Of a stretch of 43,327 nucleotides of DNA, positions 15,384-23,090 are shown piece after piece. This stretch comes from Nanobdellati archaeon (GTDB lineage Archaea > Nanobdellota > Nanobdellia > Woesearchaeales > JAADFO01), in the NCBI GenBank assembly GCA_013152815.1, contig JAADFO010000011.1, positions 1-43,327 on the forward strand, written 5' to 3'. The translations under genes were made by a program, and so were the position numbers. Below the pieces are notes generated by a model that saw only the letters and a program-made list of their open reading frames with translations, searched no databases and was not told where the DNA came from. The stretch's first letter is position 1. Each line of letters opens with the position of its first letter.

Positions 15384-15698
15384 TCAATCATAGTCCCGCC
15401 AGGTATGCCTGCAGGCGGTGCATTTGAGGAATTTTGTCTCCGGCTCGTCAGCAGCCCTCGTCTGGACCGTCCAGAACCATGCCTTATCATTGCCGCAGGT
15501 AGGACATTTGGCACCGATGATGGGATTGGTCTCGAAATCTTCATGCACGACTTCGATGTCCTTCTTCTTGGCAAGGGTCTCTTTGATGTTGGCAGAAGAG
15601 AGGTCAGTGGTCTTGTAGCCGCAGGAACAGGCCAGGATCTTCTTGCTCCCGTCTTTCTTGGGGACCAATATCGCTCCACATTTCGGACAGAACATCAT
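15384..15698 (-). CDS. tfs: Transcription factor S (TFIIS-like)
   Basis: A 104-residue archaeal TFS. N-terminal zinc ribbon C4-x2-C7 with C24-x-C26, a linker, and the C-terminal ribbon C65-x2-C68...C93-x2-C96. The acidic pair D84-E85 in RAADEPET is the catalytic loop that enters the RNA polymerase pore and stimulates cleavage of backtracked RNA. This separates it from RpoM/Rpb9-like subunits, which lack the pair. A TATA box (15754-15765) and a GAGGT ribosome site precede the start. Confidence 0.95.
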   Translation of the reverse strand: MMFCPKCGAILVPKKDGSKKILACSCGYKTTDLSSANIKETLAKKKDIEVVHEDFETNPIIGAKCPTCGNDKAWFWTVQTRAADEPETKFLKCTACRHTWRDYD

Positions 15699-15753
15699 TT
15701 TGATACCTCAATCATGCTGCAACCATGTCTCAATCTGCTGCGTTATAGAGGTT

Positions 15754-15765
15754 CATTTAAAAATG
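15754..15765 (-). promoter_or_regulatory. TATA box of tfs
   Basis: CATTTTTAAATG on the minus strand. The predicted start near 15733 gives a leader of about 35 bases carrying GAGGT; this gene is among the minority here with a real leader. Confidence 0.45.
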
Positions 15766-15835
15766 TTTCCCATAGGAGCCATACGGACTGCAGCACAGCA
15801 GCAAAAGAGGGGGGCCAAGGGATGCTGGAGGATAA

Positions 15836-16795
15836 TCATCTTTTCAAAGAGAGCTCGCCCCTATAGAACTTTGCCGCGTCTTCTGGGTTCACTGAATTGA
15901 TGATGATGCCGCTGCCGAACTCGAATCCTGCCCATTTCGCCATCCGCGGGATGACCTCGATATGGAACTGCAGGCCGTCCTCGGTGCGGGCATTGAAGAA
16001 CGTGAAGTTATAGGAGACCTGGAGCTGTTTCAGTCTGGAAAGCACCTGATGGAGCATGGCGGCGAGCGACGCCTCCTGAGAAGAGTCCATGATGGCCAGT
16101 GAAGGGCAATACCATTTGGGCAGGATGAGCAGCTCATAGTTGAAACGGGAGGCATAGGGGCAGATGGCCAGGAAATGGTCATTCTCGAAGCATCGTCGGT
16201 CAGAATCTTTCTCACGCTCCATCACGTCGAGATAGCGGGAGCCTCCTTCAAGGAGACTTGCCTTGATCTTCTGCTCTATCAACGGGGGCATCAGATGCAT
16301 CGAGGCCAGCTGGCTATGGCTGTGGACAAGAGAGGTGCCTGCCTCAGGACCGTGGTTCTTGAAGAGGTTGACATAACGTATGCGGCTGTCTTCATAGGCA
16401 CGCCCGATGCGTCTCCTGTAGACCTGCAGCACAGCGAGGAGTTCCTCTTCGGTGAGGTCCCATAGCTGCCGGTCGATGTCCGGGCTGTCGACGATGATCT
16501 CATGGTCGCCATAGGCGCCGGTGAAGGTGTAATAGTCATTGTGGGTCACAAATTCCGAATCGGCATCCTTCGTGACCGCAGGGAACTTGTTGTTGAACAC
16601 CCTGATCTTCCATGCTGACCCGTTTTCAGGGAAACGATAGAGTTCAGGAGGAGTAAGGTGCTCGTTGCCGGGTGCGAAGTAGTCGACCTGCGCAGGATGC
16701 TCCTGAACAGCGTGGGTGAATTCCCGTGGCCGTAAGCTTCTCCCCTCGGAGATGATGACCCAACGATCCAGAAGATAGTCTTTACGCAACTCCAT
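15836..16795 (-). CDS. galT: Galactose-1-phosphate uridylyltransferase-like, zinc site lost
   Basis: A 319-residue HIT-superfamily nucleotidyltransferase. The order of motifs is that of GalT: ELRKDYLLDRWVIIS, FAPGNEHLTPPE, IRVFNNKFPA, FKNHGPEAGTSLVHSHSQ with the HxHxQ nucleophile region (H158, H160, Q162), and LLILPKW. The structural zinc ligands usually seen are missing: CPFCPGNE is here DYFAPGNE (D38 and A41), and the His of the SPxH motif is I107. The enzyme should still swap UDP between hexose-1-phosphates, but it could instead be an ADP/UDP-sugar phosphorylase-like relative. The TATA box at 16835-16845 leaves a leader of about 20 bases. Confidence 0.82.
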   Translation of the reverse strand: MELRKDYLLDRWVIISEGRSLRPREFTHAVQEHPAQVDYFAPGNEHLTPPELYRFPENGSAWKIRVFNNKFPAVTKDADSEFVTHNDYYTFTGAYGDHEIIVDSPDIDRQLWDLTEEELLAVLQVYRRRIGRAYEDSRIRYVNLFKNHGPEAGTSLVHSHSQLASMHLMPPLIEQKIKASLLEGGSRYLDVMEREKDSDRRCFENDHFLAICPYASRFNYELLILPKWYCPSLAIMDSSQEASLAAMLHQVLSRLKQLQVSYNFTFFNARTEDGLQFHIEVIPRMAKWAGFEFGSGIIINSVNPEDAAKFYRGELSLKR

Positions 16796-16834
16796 GATGC
16801 AGCCCCATGATGATCTCAGGAGAACAGGCGGGAA

Positions 16835-16845
16835 GGTATAAATAG
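16835..16845 (-). promoter_or_regulatory. TATA box of galT
   Basis: CTATTTATACC on the minus strand, predicted start near 16814. Confidence 0.5.
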
Positions 16846-16949
16846 TTTCGTTACGACTCCCCGATAGGCCGGAATATAAGTATTTTTATTAATATATTAT
16901 CTGATATAAAAGATAATAAATAAAATAGCAATTAAGATAATAGAAAAAT

Positions 16950-16960
16950 ATTTATATAAG
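16950..16960 (+). promoter_or_regulatory. TATA box of the AbrB-like small-protein unit
   Basis: ATTTATATAAG inside a roughly 120-base very AT-rich stretch (16860-16984). The predicted start near 16981 gives a leaderless ATG at 16985. Confidence 0.55.
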
Positions 16961-16984
16961 TAAGTTTAAAAGTAAGTATAACAA

Positions 16985-17188
16985 ATGGAATTCAGAAGAA
17001 AGCTCTACCAGAGGGGATCAAGCTATGAGACCACCATCCCGAAGCCCATCCTCTTCGCCATCGATCCTTCCAGAAAGCATGAAGTCATCTTCAGCTATGA
17101 CAAGAAGCTCCGACGATGGATCGTCAGCATCGAAGAACAGCCGGTCCAGAAGGACAAAAGAGACGCGAGGAGAAGGAAGCATGGATGA
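16985..17188 (+). CDS. AbrB/SpoVT-fold small protein
   Basis: A 67-residue protein, MEFRRKLYQRGSSYETTIPKP at the start, whose KLYxRGSSYETTIP pattern is the first strand-turn-strand of a SpoVT/AbrB swapped-hairpin domain. It is short and has a basic tail (RDARRRKHG). These proteins usually bind DNA as dimers, as regulators or antitoxins. No toxin follows: the next gene overlaps by 8 bases and encodes a Cys-rich protein, so a regulator is more likely. Confidence 0.7.
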   Translation: MEFRRKLYQRGSSYETTIPKPILFAIDPSRKHEVIFSYDKKLRRWIVSIEEQPVQKDKRDARRRKHG

Positions 17189-17630
17189 CAAACTACAGCA
17201 CTTCGTGAAGAGCCTCACTGAGAAGGAGCTCTATCAGCTCCAGGACCAGCTGGGAAGCAAAGAGAACAAGATGCGCGAACTCGTCCAGAGACAGCTTCTG
17301 GAGCTCCAGGCATCGTCGGGGAAGGCCTGTGCGACCTGCATGGGCGGTCTCGAGCCTGCAAGCATCCATAACTATCAGCTCATCTTCGGTCCCCATGACC
17401 TTCGGAAGCAGGCATTCTTCTGCGGCATCGACTGTCTCGAGTACTTCATCATCAGGCTCAAGGCCCGGAAGCAGTATCCCCTCATACCTCAAGCATCTCC
17501 AGAAGAGGGGAAGAGACTGAAGAGTCCTCTCAAGCAGGAAGTTCCTGCCGAGAAAAGACCAGAGCGCCCGTCAGAACCCCTGGAAGGAGACCCTTCAAAG
17601 ACCGACCTTTTCCGTCAGGGAGGAATCTGA
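17181..17630 (+). CDS. Protein with a TRASH/MYM-like zinc-binding motif
   Basis: A 149-residue protein. A helical N-terminus (1-45) is followed by C50-A-T-C53 and F-F-C81-G-I-D-C85, a C-x2-C plus C-x3-C pair spaced like small treble-clef fingers (TRASH or MYM type), and then a disordered Pro/Glu/Lys tail from about 100. It probably binds zinc and interacts with protein or nucleic acid, but no named family is certain. The ATG at 17181 follows GGAGAAGG and overlaps the AbrB-like gene, so the two are co-translated. The reading that starts at 17025 is only the overlap of the previous gene. Confidence 0.65.
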   Translation: MDDKLQHFVKSLTEKELYQLQDQLGSKENKMRELVQRQLLELQASSGKACATCMGGLEPASIHNYQLIFGPHDLRKQAFFCGIDCLEYFIIRLKARKQYPLIPQASPEEGKRLKSPLKQEVPAEKRPERPSEPLEGDPSKTDLFRQGGI

Positions 17631-17670
17631 GACAGGGCGATGAGGAGAAAGAGACAGGAACAAAAGGACC

Positions 17671-19203
17671 ATGGCAAAGAAGGACATCCTCAGCAAAGGA
17701 CAGGAACGGCGCACATCAAGGAAGCTCAGCAGACTTTCCGAGAGCGACAGAAGGACAGAGCAGGAGATCGTCTCCATGGACCAGGAGCATCAACAGCTGG
17801 GAAAAGACATCAAGAGGATGCGCAAGAACAATGCCGGAGAAGACCAGGAGACGCTCAGGGCCATGGAAGAGCGATATCAGGCACAGGAGAAGGCCATGAA
17901 AAGACGAGGAAAAGATGCCCGTCGCATCCATGCACAGACCGAACGGCTGCAACAGGATATAGGCGGGCCGGAAACGAGAACACGGCACACGGGTAGGCTG
18001 GCCAGGATCCTCAAGTTCGCATTGCTTCTCGCAGCACTGGCCGTCGGCTATCTTCTCCTCGTCAACAGCATCTCCTCAGGAGACAATCTCATCAGCGGAC
18101 GCGTCGTCGGCTCGGCGTGCAATCTTCGTGAACTCAACTGGATAGAGACCGAGGTGAACCCCGGAGATACCACCCACATCGTCCTCTTCAGCGACCGGTG
18201 CGAAGGCAAGACCGCGCAGGTCAGCATATGGGAACTTCCCGCAGACGACCACAGGGTAGAAGGCACCAAGGTGGCCACCATCGACGACATCATCCTGGGC
18301 GCCCAACCAGCAGAGATGCCCTGGCAGACGCCGACCGACGGAAATACCCCTGATGCGACGGGCAGCAGCGGCACCAGATACTATTATCTCAGGGCATCCC
18401 TGGCCGACAGCCGACAGGGAATAGCATCGGTACGCGATGATGCATCGCTTCTCAAGATCATTAGTTCCCCGGGCAGTGCTGCAGAGCAGGGAAATGGGGA
18501 TAGGGGCCCGCTGGATGACTGCCCGTCCAGCCTGGGCTCCGCTTACCGTAAAGTGGAGACCGATGCAGACTGCGACGGCATAGACAATGATTGTGATGGA
18601 ACCATCGACGAGCTCTGCGGCCCGCGACAGGAACAGCCAGGGACGCTTGATGGTGCAGGTGACGGCAACGACATCGCAGGAAACCAGAGCGACGGATGGT
18701 ATGTGGAAGGCGGCAGCGGCGGCAGCGACATGACCGGTCATCTCTTCATGGGAGCCATACTCCTCCTCGTGGGAGGCGGACTGGCAGGGCTCTTCATCTT
18801 TGAGAAGAAGCACCGGAAGAAAGAGAACCCTCCTCTTGCCAGATTCGAGCATCCGACGATCCAGCATGAGACCGACCAGGCAAGGCTCCATGCCTATGTC
18901 ACCGTGGTCAGGAACCAGGGCTTTGAAGAAAAAGACATCAGAAGGGAGCTCTTCTCCAAAGGATGGAGTCCGCTCCTGGTGGGAAAAGAACTGGCCAGCA
19001 TGGAAACAGCGAAGCAGGGATTCACCATCAAGGTCGACCCGAGAGCATACCATAAGAAGGTCGAGGCAGTCTTCGAGGAGGATATGAGGACAAGAGAGAA
19101 CAGGAGACTGCAGGGATACGGACGCAGGAAAGAACCGCAGCAGACACCAGAGCAGGCCTTCCGCAAGCTTAAGGATTTCGCCGAAGAAAAGATAAGACTC
19201 TGA
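17671..19203 (+). CDS. Two-span surface protein with a MopE-like calcium-binding motif
   Basis: A 510-residue membrane protein. A charged coiled coil (about 1-108) precedes TM1 (about 112-132). An extracellular domain (about 137-352) contains DADCDGIDNDCDGTIDELC (298-316), the Cys-flanked Asp repeat known from MopE-type putative metal-binding motifs, and a Gly-rich stalk. TM2 (about 357-377) is followed by a cytoplasmic part with a helical motif at about 405-443 (DIRRELFSKGW). Both ends are predicted inside. I do not know the family as a whole. It may be a Ca2+-stabilised adhesin, pilus-like or sensor protein. The downstream membrane protein carries a related helical motif, suggesting they work together. 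Confidence 0.65.
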   Translation: MAKKDILSKGQERRTSRKLSRLSESDRRTEQEIVSMDQEHQQLGKDIKRMRKNNAGEDQETLRAMEERYQAQEKAMKRRGKDARRIHAQTERLQQDIGGPETRTRHTGRLARILKFALLLAALAVGYLLLVNSISSGDNLISGRVVGSACNLRELNWIETEVNPGDTTHIVLFSDRCEGKTAQVSIWELPADDHRVEGTKVATIDDIILGAQPAEMPWQTPTDGNTPDATGSSGTRYYYLRASLADSRQGIASVRDDASLLKIISSPGSAAEQGNGDRGPLDDCPSSLGSAYRKVETDADCDGIDNDCDGTIDELCGPRQEQPGTLDGAGDGNDIAGNQSDGWYVEGGSGGSDMTGHLFMGAILLLVGGGLAGLFIFEKKHRKKENPPLARFEHPTIQHETDQARLHAYVTVVRNQGFEEKDIRRELFSKGWSPLLVGKELASMETAKQGFTIKVDPRAYHKKVEAVFEEDMRTRENRRLQGYGRRKEPQQTPEQAFRKLKDFAEEKIRL

Positions 19204-19242
19204 GCAGTCACAAGAAGGAAAGAGAGGAAGGAGACACAGCCC

Positions 19243-20103
19243 ATGCCAAAGGAACGACAGAAGGTCCTCGATTACATCGAGCACGAGATAAAGAAGGGCT
19301 ATCAGATAGAGAACATCAGACAGGTGCTGGTCGAGCATGGTTATGACGATGGCCTGGTGGACACGCTCATCAGGGAGTCCATCGCCGACCTGCAGCAAGA
19401 AGCAGGAGCAGGACCGGCAGGAGAGAGCGGGAGCCCTGCAGAGAGCAAGCCTACGAAGAACAGGACAGGAGAAGCCCAGGCCACTGCCCCTGTCCAGGCC
19501 GATGGTCCGGAGAAAGCGCAGAGGATCCCGGATACGGCAACATCGACGACGACACAGAAAGCAGGACAGGCAGATGCCGACACGACCAGGCTCCGGTTCC
19601 TCCGGGAGGACTTCATCCATCTTCGGATGCCCTCCAGGGACCACACGTTCCTGGTCATCATCCCGACCGCTCTCGGCATCATGGCCCTGGGAACGTTCCT
19701 CATGGGCCTGAGGGTCAGACTCTTCGGTTGGGCACCCGATTGGGCACTCATCAAATTCGCCGTCTATCTCATAGCAGGAACCCTTACGGCCAAGGCCATA
19801 GCCCATCGTCTCAGCACAAAGGGCATGCAGGGATATGATGATGCCATCTTCGAGAAGGTGATGCGTTTCGGATTCATCATCTATCTCCTGAGTCTTGCCA
19901 TGGACGGCAGGATGCTCATGGGTTTTGTCGTGCTCGGCGTCCTGGTCCTCGCCTATGCCCTCGCCCGCAGGACCGGACTTTCGCTCTGGAGATCGGTCAG
20001 GATGACAACGCTCTTCGCCTCGCTGGGACTGGCCATAACCTATGGTTCCATCGCAGTGTCTGCCCTGGCCATCGGTCTCCTGAAAGCGCGGGGCCTCATC
20101 TGA
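19243..20103 (+). CDS. Polytopic membrane protein with an N-terminal helical motif
   Basis: A 286-residue protein. Residues about 5-45 (VLDYIEHEIKKGYQIENIRQ...HGYDDGLVDTLI) form a small helical motif of the form IRxxLxxxG(Y/W)xxxxV, common in DPANN membrane proteins. A disordered Gln/Glu/Pro region (about 47-115) leads to a helical membrane region with five or six hydrophobic segments (about 135-283). No transporter motif is visible. It starts 40 bases after the MopE-like protein, whose C-terminus has a similar helical motif. Confidence 0.6.
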   Translation: MPKERQKVLDYIEHEIKKGYQIENIRQVLVEHGYDDGLVDTLIRESIADLQQEAGAGPAGESGSPAESKPTKNRTGEAQATAPVQADGPEKAQRIPDTATSTTTQKAGQADADTTRLRFLREDFIHLRMPSRDHTFLVIIPTALGIMALGTFLMGLRVRLFGWAPDWALIKFAVYLIAGTLTAKAIAHRLSTKGMQGYDDAIFEKVMRFGFIIYLLSLAMDGRMLMGFVVLGVLVLAYALARRTGLSLWRSVRMTTLFASLGLAITYGSIAVSALAIGLLKARGLI

Positions 20104-20174
20104 ACATCTGGACAGGAGCAGGAAGAAGAGAAAGAAGAAGCAAACATCCATAATGAAGCGAGCAGAGAAAGGAA

Positions 20175-20184
20175 GATTATTAAG
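20175..20184 (+). promoter_or_regulatory. Possible TATA box of elp3
   Basis: GATTATTAAG, about 80 bases before the elp3 ATG. It predicts a leader of about 50 bases; weaker than the other boxes. Confidence 0.35.
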
Positions 20185-20258
20185 TCAGGCCGGTTTTTTC
20201 TCAGAGGACAGGGAACCTTTCAAGAGCTGAAGATAAGCGAGAAGCAGCAGACAGCACC

Positions 20259-21953
20259 ATGACAGACGTGATCGACGAGCAGTTCGTAGCAGACCTCCTT
20301 GCAAGGATAAGGGGAAAGAATCCCGCCAAGGATGACATCTCCCGCATCAAGAACCGGCTTGCTGCGAAACATCATCTCAGGAAGGCGCCCACGGACATAG
20401 ATATCCTGCTCAGGGCATCGGCGAAGGAGCGAAGGCTGCTCAAGCCCTATCTCAAGACAAAACCTGTCAGGACACAATCAGGAGTGGCTCCTGTCGCCCT
20501 GATGACCCGCCCCATCAACTGCAAGCATGGACGGTGCACCTATTGCCCCGGAGGGATCGGCTCGTTCTTCGGTGACATGCCCCAGAGCTATACCGGGAAC
20601 GAACCCTCCACCATGCGGGCCATCCGGAACGACTATGAAGCATATCTCATCGCCATGAACCGGCTTGAACAATACGCCCTCCTGGGACATGAGCTGACCA
20701 AGGTGGAGGCCATCGTCATGGGAGGGACCTTCACCTCCTTTGACAGGAGATACCAGAGGCATTACATCACCGACATGTTCCAGGCGTTCAACGACTTCGG
20801 CGACCGTTTCATGGACAAGGGCAGGGTCGACCTGGACAAGCTGAAGGAAGCCTTCCTCCTGCCCGGCGACCTTCATGACAAAGGACGGGCAAAGAAGGTG
20901 AAGAAGAATCTCCATGCCCTGAAGAGGAAGACGACCCTCGAGAAGGAGCAGCAAAGGAACGAGTCTGCAACGGTACGCTGCGTCGCCCTGTGTCTGGAGA
21001 CACGACCAGACTATGCCAAACCGAGGCACATCGACCAGATGCTCAGGCTGGGATGCACCCGGGTGGAGATGGGTGTCCAATCGGTCCATGATGAGGTCCT
21101 CAGAGCGGTACACCGCAGCCATACGGTCAAGGAATCGATCGATGCGACCCGCTACCTCAAGGACAGCCTGCTCAAGGTCGGGTATCACATGATGCTCGGC
21201 CTTCCGGGCATGGACTACGACCAGGACCTGGAGCAGCTCAGGCAGGTCATCACGGATTCCCGGTTCAAGCCCGATGCGTTGAAGATATACCCCACCATGG
21301 TGATGCCCGGGACCGTCCTTCACACCCAATACAGACGGGGAGAATACACCCCCATGAGGACCAAAGAGGCGGCATCCCTGATCGCAAAGTTCATGAAGGA
21401 TATCCCGTCCTGGCTGAGGATCATGCGTGTCCAGCGGGACATCCCCACCAAGGTGACGATCGACGGCGTGGACAGGACCAACCTCCGCCAATACGTCGAG
21501 CAGGAGATGCAGAGACAGGGCATCAGGAGCAGGGACATCCGGGCAAGGGAACCGAAGCACCCGCAGGATCCGAAGGACTGGATGCTCGTCCGGCAGGAAT
21601 ATGAGGCCAGCAAAGGCACGGAGATCTTCCTTTCCATGGACAACCGTAGGCATGATGAGCTGCTGGGGTTCCTGCGGCTGCGCATACCGTCAAGGCCCAT
21701 GAGGAAAGAGTTCGATGACCGGACAGCAGGCATCAGAGAGCTCCACGTCTATGGAGGCGCCACCGCATTGGGCAAGAAAGGAGAGGTGCAGCACAGGGGC
21801 ATCGGAAGGAGACTGCTGGAAGAGGCCGAGAGGATAGCCAAAGAAGAATTTAAGAAGGACATGATGCTCATCATCTCAGGGGTAGGAGCAAGAGAGTATT
21901 ACCGGAAGTTCGGCTATAGGCGAACAGGCCCGTATATGAGAAAAGGGCTGTGA
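20259..21953 (+). CDS. elp3: Elp3, tRNA U34 carboxymethyltransferase
   Basis: A 564-residue protein: radical SAM domain with C88-x4-C93-x2-C96 (CKHGRCTYC), then conserved LETRPDY and VEMGVQS, and a C-terminal GNAT domain (about 430-564) with LHVYGGATALG, HRGIGRRLLEEAE and YYRKFGYR. Archaeal Elp3 alone makes the cm5U precursor at the wobble position from acetyl-CoA and SAM. The length is typical. The next gene is also an RNA-modification enzyme. Confidence 0.95.
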   Translation: MTDVIDEQFVADLLARIRGKNPAKDDISRIKNRLAAKHHLRKAPTDIDILLRASAKERRLLKPYLKTKPVRTQSGVAPVALMTRPINCKHGRCTYCPGGIGSFFGDMPQSYTGNEPSTMRAIRNDYEAYLIAMNRLEQYALLGHELTKVEAIVMGGTFTSFDRRYQRHYITDMFQAFNDFGDRFMDKGRVDLDKLKEAFLLPGDLHDKGRAKKVKKNLHALKRKTTLEKEQQRNESATVRCVALCLETRPDYAKPRHIDQMLRLGCTRVEMGVQSVHDEVLRAVHRSHTVKESIDATRYLKDSLLKVGYHMMLGLPGMDYDQDLEQLRQVITDSRFKPDALKIYPTMVMPGTVLHTQYRRGEYTPMRTKEAASLIAKFMKDIPSWLRIMRVQRDIPTKVTIDGVDRTNLRQYVEQEMQRQGIRSRDIRAREPKHPQDPKDWMLVRQEYEASKGTEIFLSMDNRRHDELLGFLRLRIPSRPMRKEFDDRTAGIRELHVYGGATALGKKGEVQHRGIGRRLLEEAERIAKEEFKKDMMLIISGVGAREYYRKFGYRRTGPYMRKGL

Positions 21954-22031
21954 GCGTCAAGGAAAAGAAAGAGAGCAAGAAGAAGGAGAACAGGAAAAGG
22001 AGAGAGAAAGAAAGAAGAAAACGTGCTGCCC

Positions 22032-23066
22032 ATGGCGAAAGACTACCAGAAGGAAGACGTGAATATCAAGCCTGCCTTCCAGGAACGCTATGCCGCACTG
22101 ACCGACTGGGAGGCCTTCCTGAGCTGCTCGCTTCGCTTCCTGCGGAGGAGCATCCGGGTCAACACCCTCAAGATGAGCGTGCATGAACTGGTCGCGCGGC
22201 TGGAGCCGGAATGGAAGCTCACTCCGATCCCCTGGTGCCCTGAAGGGTTCTGGATAGAACACCGGAAAGGTGAGCGACGGGACATCGGCAACATCCCTGA
22301 GCATTCCCTGGGCTACTTCTACATACAGGAGGCAGCGTCCATGATACCTCCGCTGGTGATGGACCCCCGACCAGGAGAGACCGTCCTCGACATGTGCGCG
22401 GCTCCGGGAAGCAAGGCAACACAGATCGGCATGTACCTGAAGAACGAAGGGACACTTGTTGCTAACGACTACACCGGTATCCGGATGCAGAGCCTCGGCA
22501 TCAACCTGCAGCGCTGCGGACTCACGAACAGCGTCGCCACGCTCATGGAAGGAAGATGGTTCAAAGGGCATCAGTTCGACAGGATCCTCGTCGACGCGCC
22601 CTGTTCTGGGACAGGCACCATCAGGAAATCGCTCAAGACCCTCCGCATCTGGAACCCGAACATGGTAAGGCGGATAAGCGGCCAACAACGCCAGCTCCTG
22701 GAGAGTGCCTATCAGAACCTCAAGCCCGGAGGGGTCATCGTCTACTCGACCTGCACCCTGGAGCCGGAAGAGGACGAAGGCATCATCAGCTGGCTCCTGC
22801 ACAAGCATGAGGACATCCATACCGAGAAGATAGACCGGGGACGGTTGCCCGGACTCAAGACCAGCAAGGTGGTGACGTCCTTCGGAGGGGTCGACTTCCA
22901 TCCCGGAGTGAAAGACTGCATCCGGATCTGGCCCCAGGACAATGACACCGAAGGGTTCTTCATCTGCAGGCTCGTGAAGGAAAAGAGGGAGACAAAGAAA
23001 GAGCAGGAAGAGACGAAAGATGCGCTTCCTCAGAAGAAGCCCGACCTGCCTGACAAAGGTTTTTAA
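22032..23066 (+). CDS. NSUN-family RNA cytosine-5 methyltransferase
   Basis: A 344-residue m5C methyltransferase (RsmB/NOL1/NSUN). SAM motif DMCAAPGSKA, and the two cysteines of the mechanism: VDAPCSGTG (C191) and YSTCTLEPEEDE (C241). The N-terminal RNA-binding part begins near 14. Archaeal members such as aTrm4 methylate tRNA at positions 48/49, others rRNA; the target here is not decided by sequence. A Lys/Glu-rich tail of about 30 residues ends the protein. A GTG at 22023 could add three residues; I prefer the ATG. Confidence 0.9.
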   Translation: MAKDYQKEDVNIKPAFQERYAALTDWEAFLSCSLRFLRRSIRVNTLKMSVHELVARLEPEWKLTPIPWCPEGFWIEHRKGERRDIGNIPEHSLGYFYIQEAASMIPPLVMDPRPGETVLDMCAAPGSKATQIGMYLKNEGTLVANDYTGIRMQSLGINLQRCGLTNSVATLMEGRWFKGHQFDRILVDAPCSGTGTIRKSLKTLRIWNPNMVRRISGQQRQLLESAYQNLKPGGVIVYSTCTLEPEEDEGIISWLLHKHEDIHTEKIDRGRLPGLKTSKVVTSFGGVDFHPGVKDCIRIWPQDNDTEGFFICRLVKEKRETKKEQEETKDALPQKKPDLPDKGF

Positions 23067-23069
23067 AGG
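23058..23069 (+). promoter_or_regulatory. TATA box of the Dph2-like gene
   Basis: GGTTTTTAAAGG, overlapping the last codons of the methyltransferase gene, about 26 bases before the ATG at 23091. It shows that the short N-terminus is the true one. Confidence 0.5.
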
Positions 23070-23090
23070 CATCGGACATCCCTTCTGTTC

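Noticed and set aside
18076-20151. A 691-codon open reading on the minus strand
   Set aside because: It is antisense to the MopE-like and polytopic membrane genes, has low-complexity Arg/Ser/His content and no domains. It is the third-frame shadow typical of GC-rich coding DNA.
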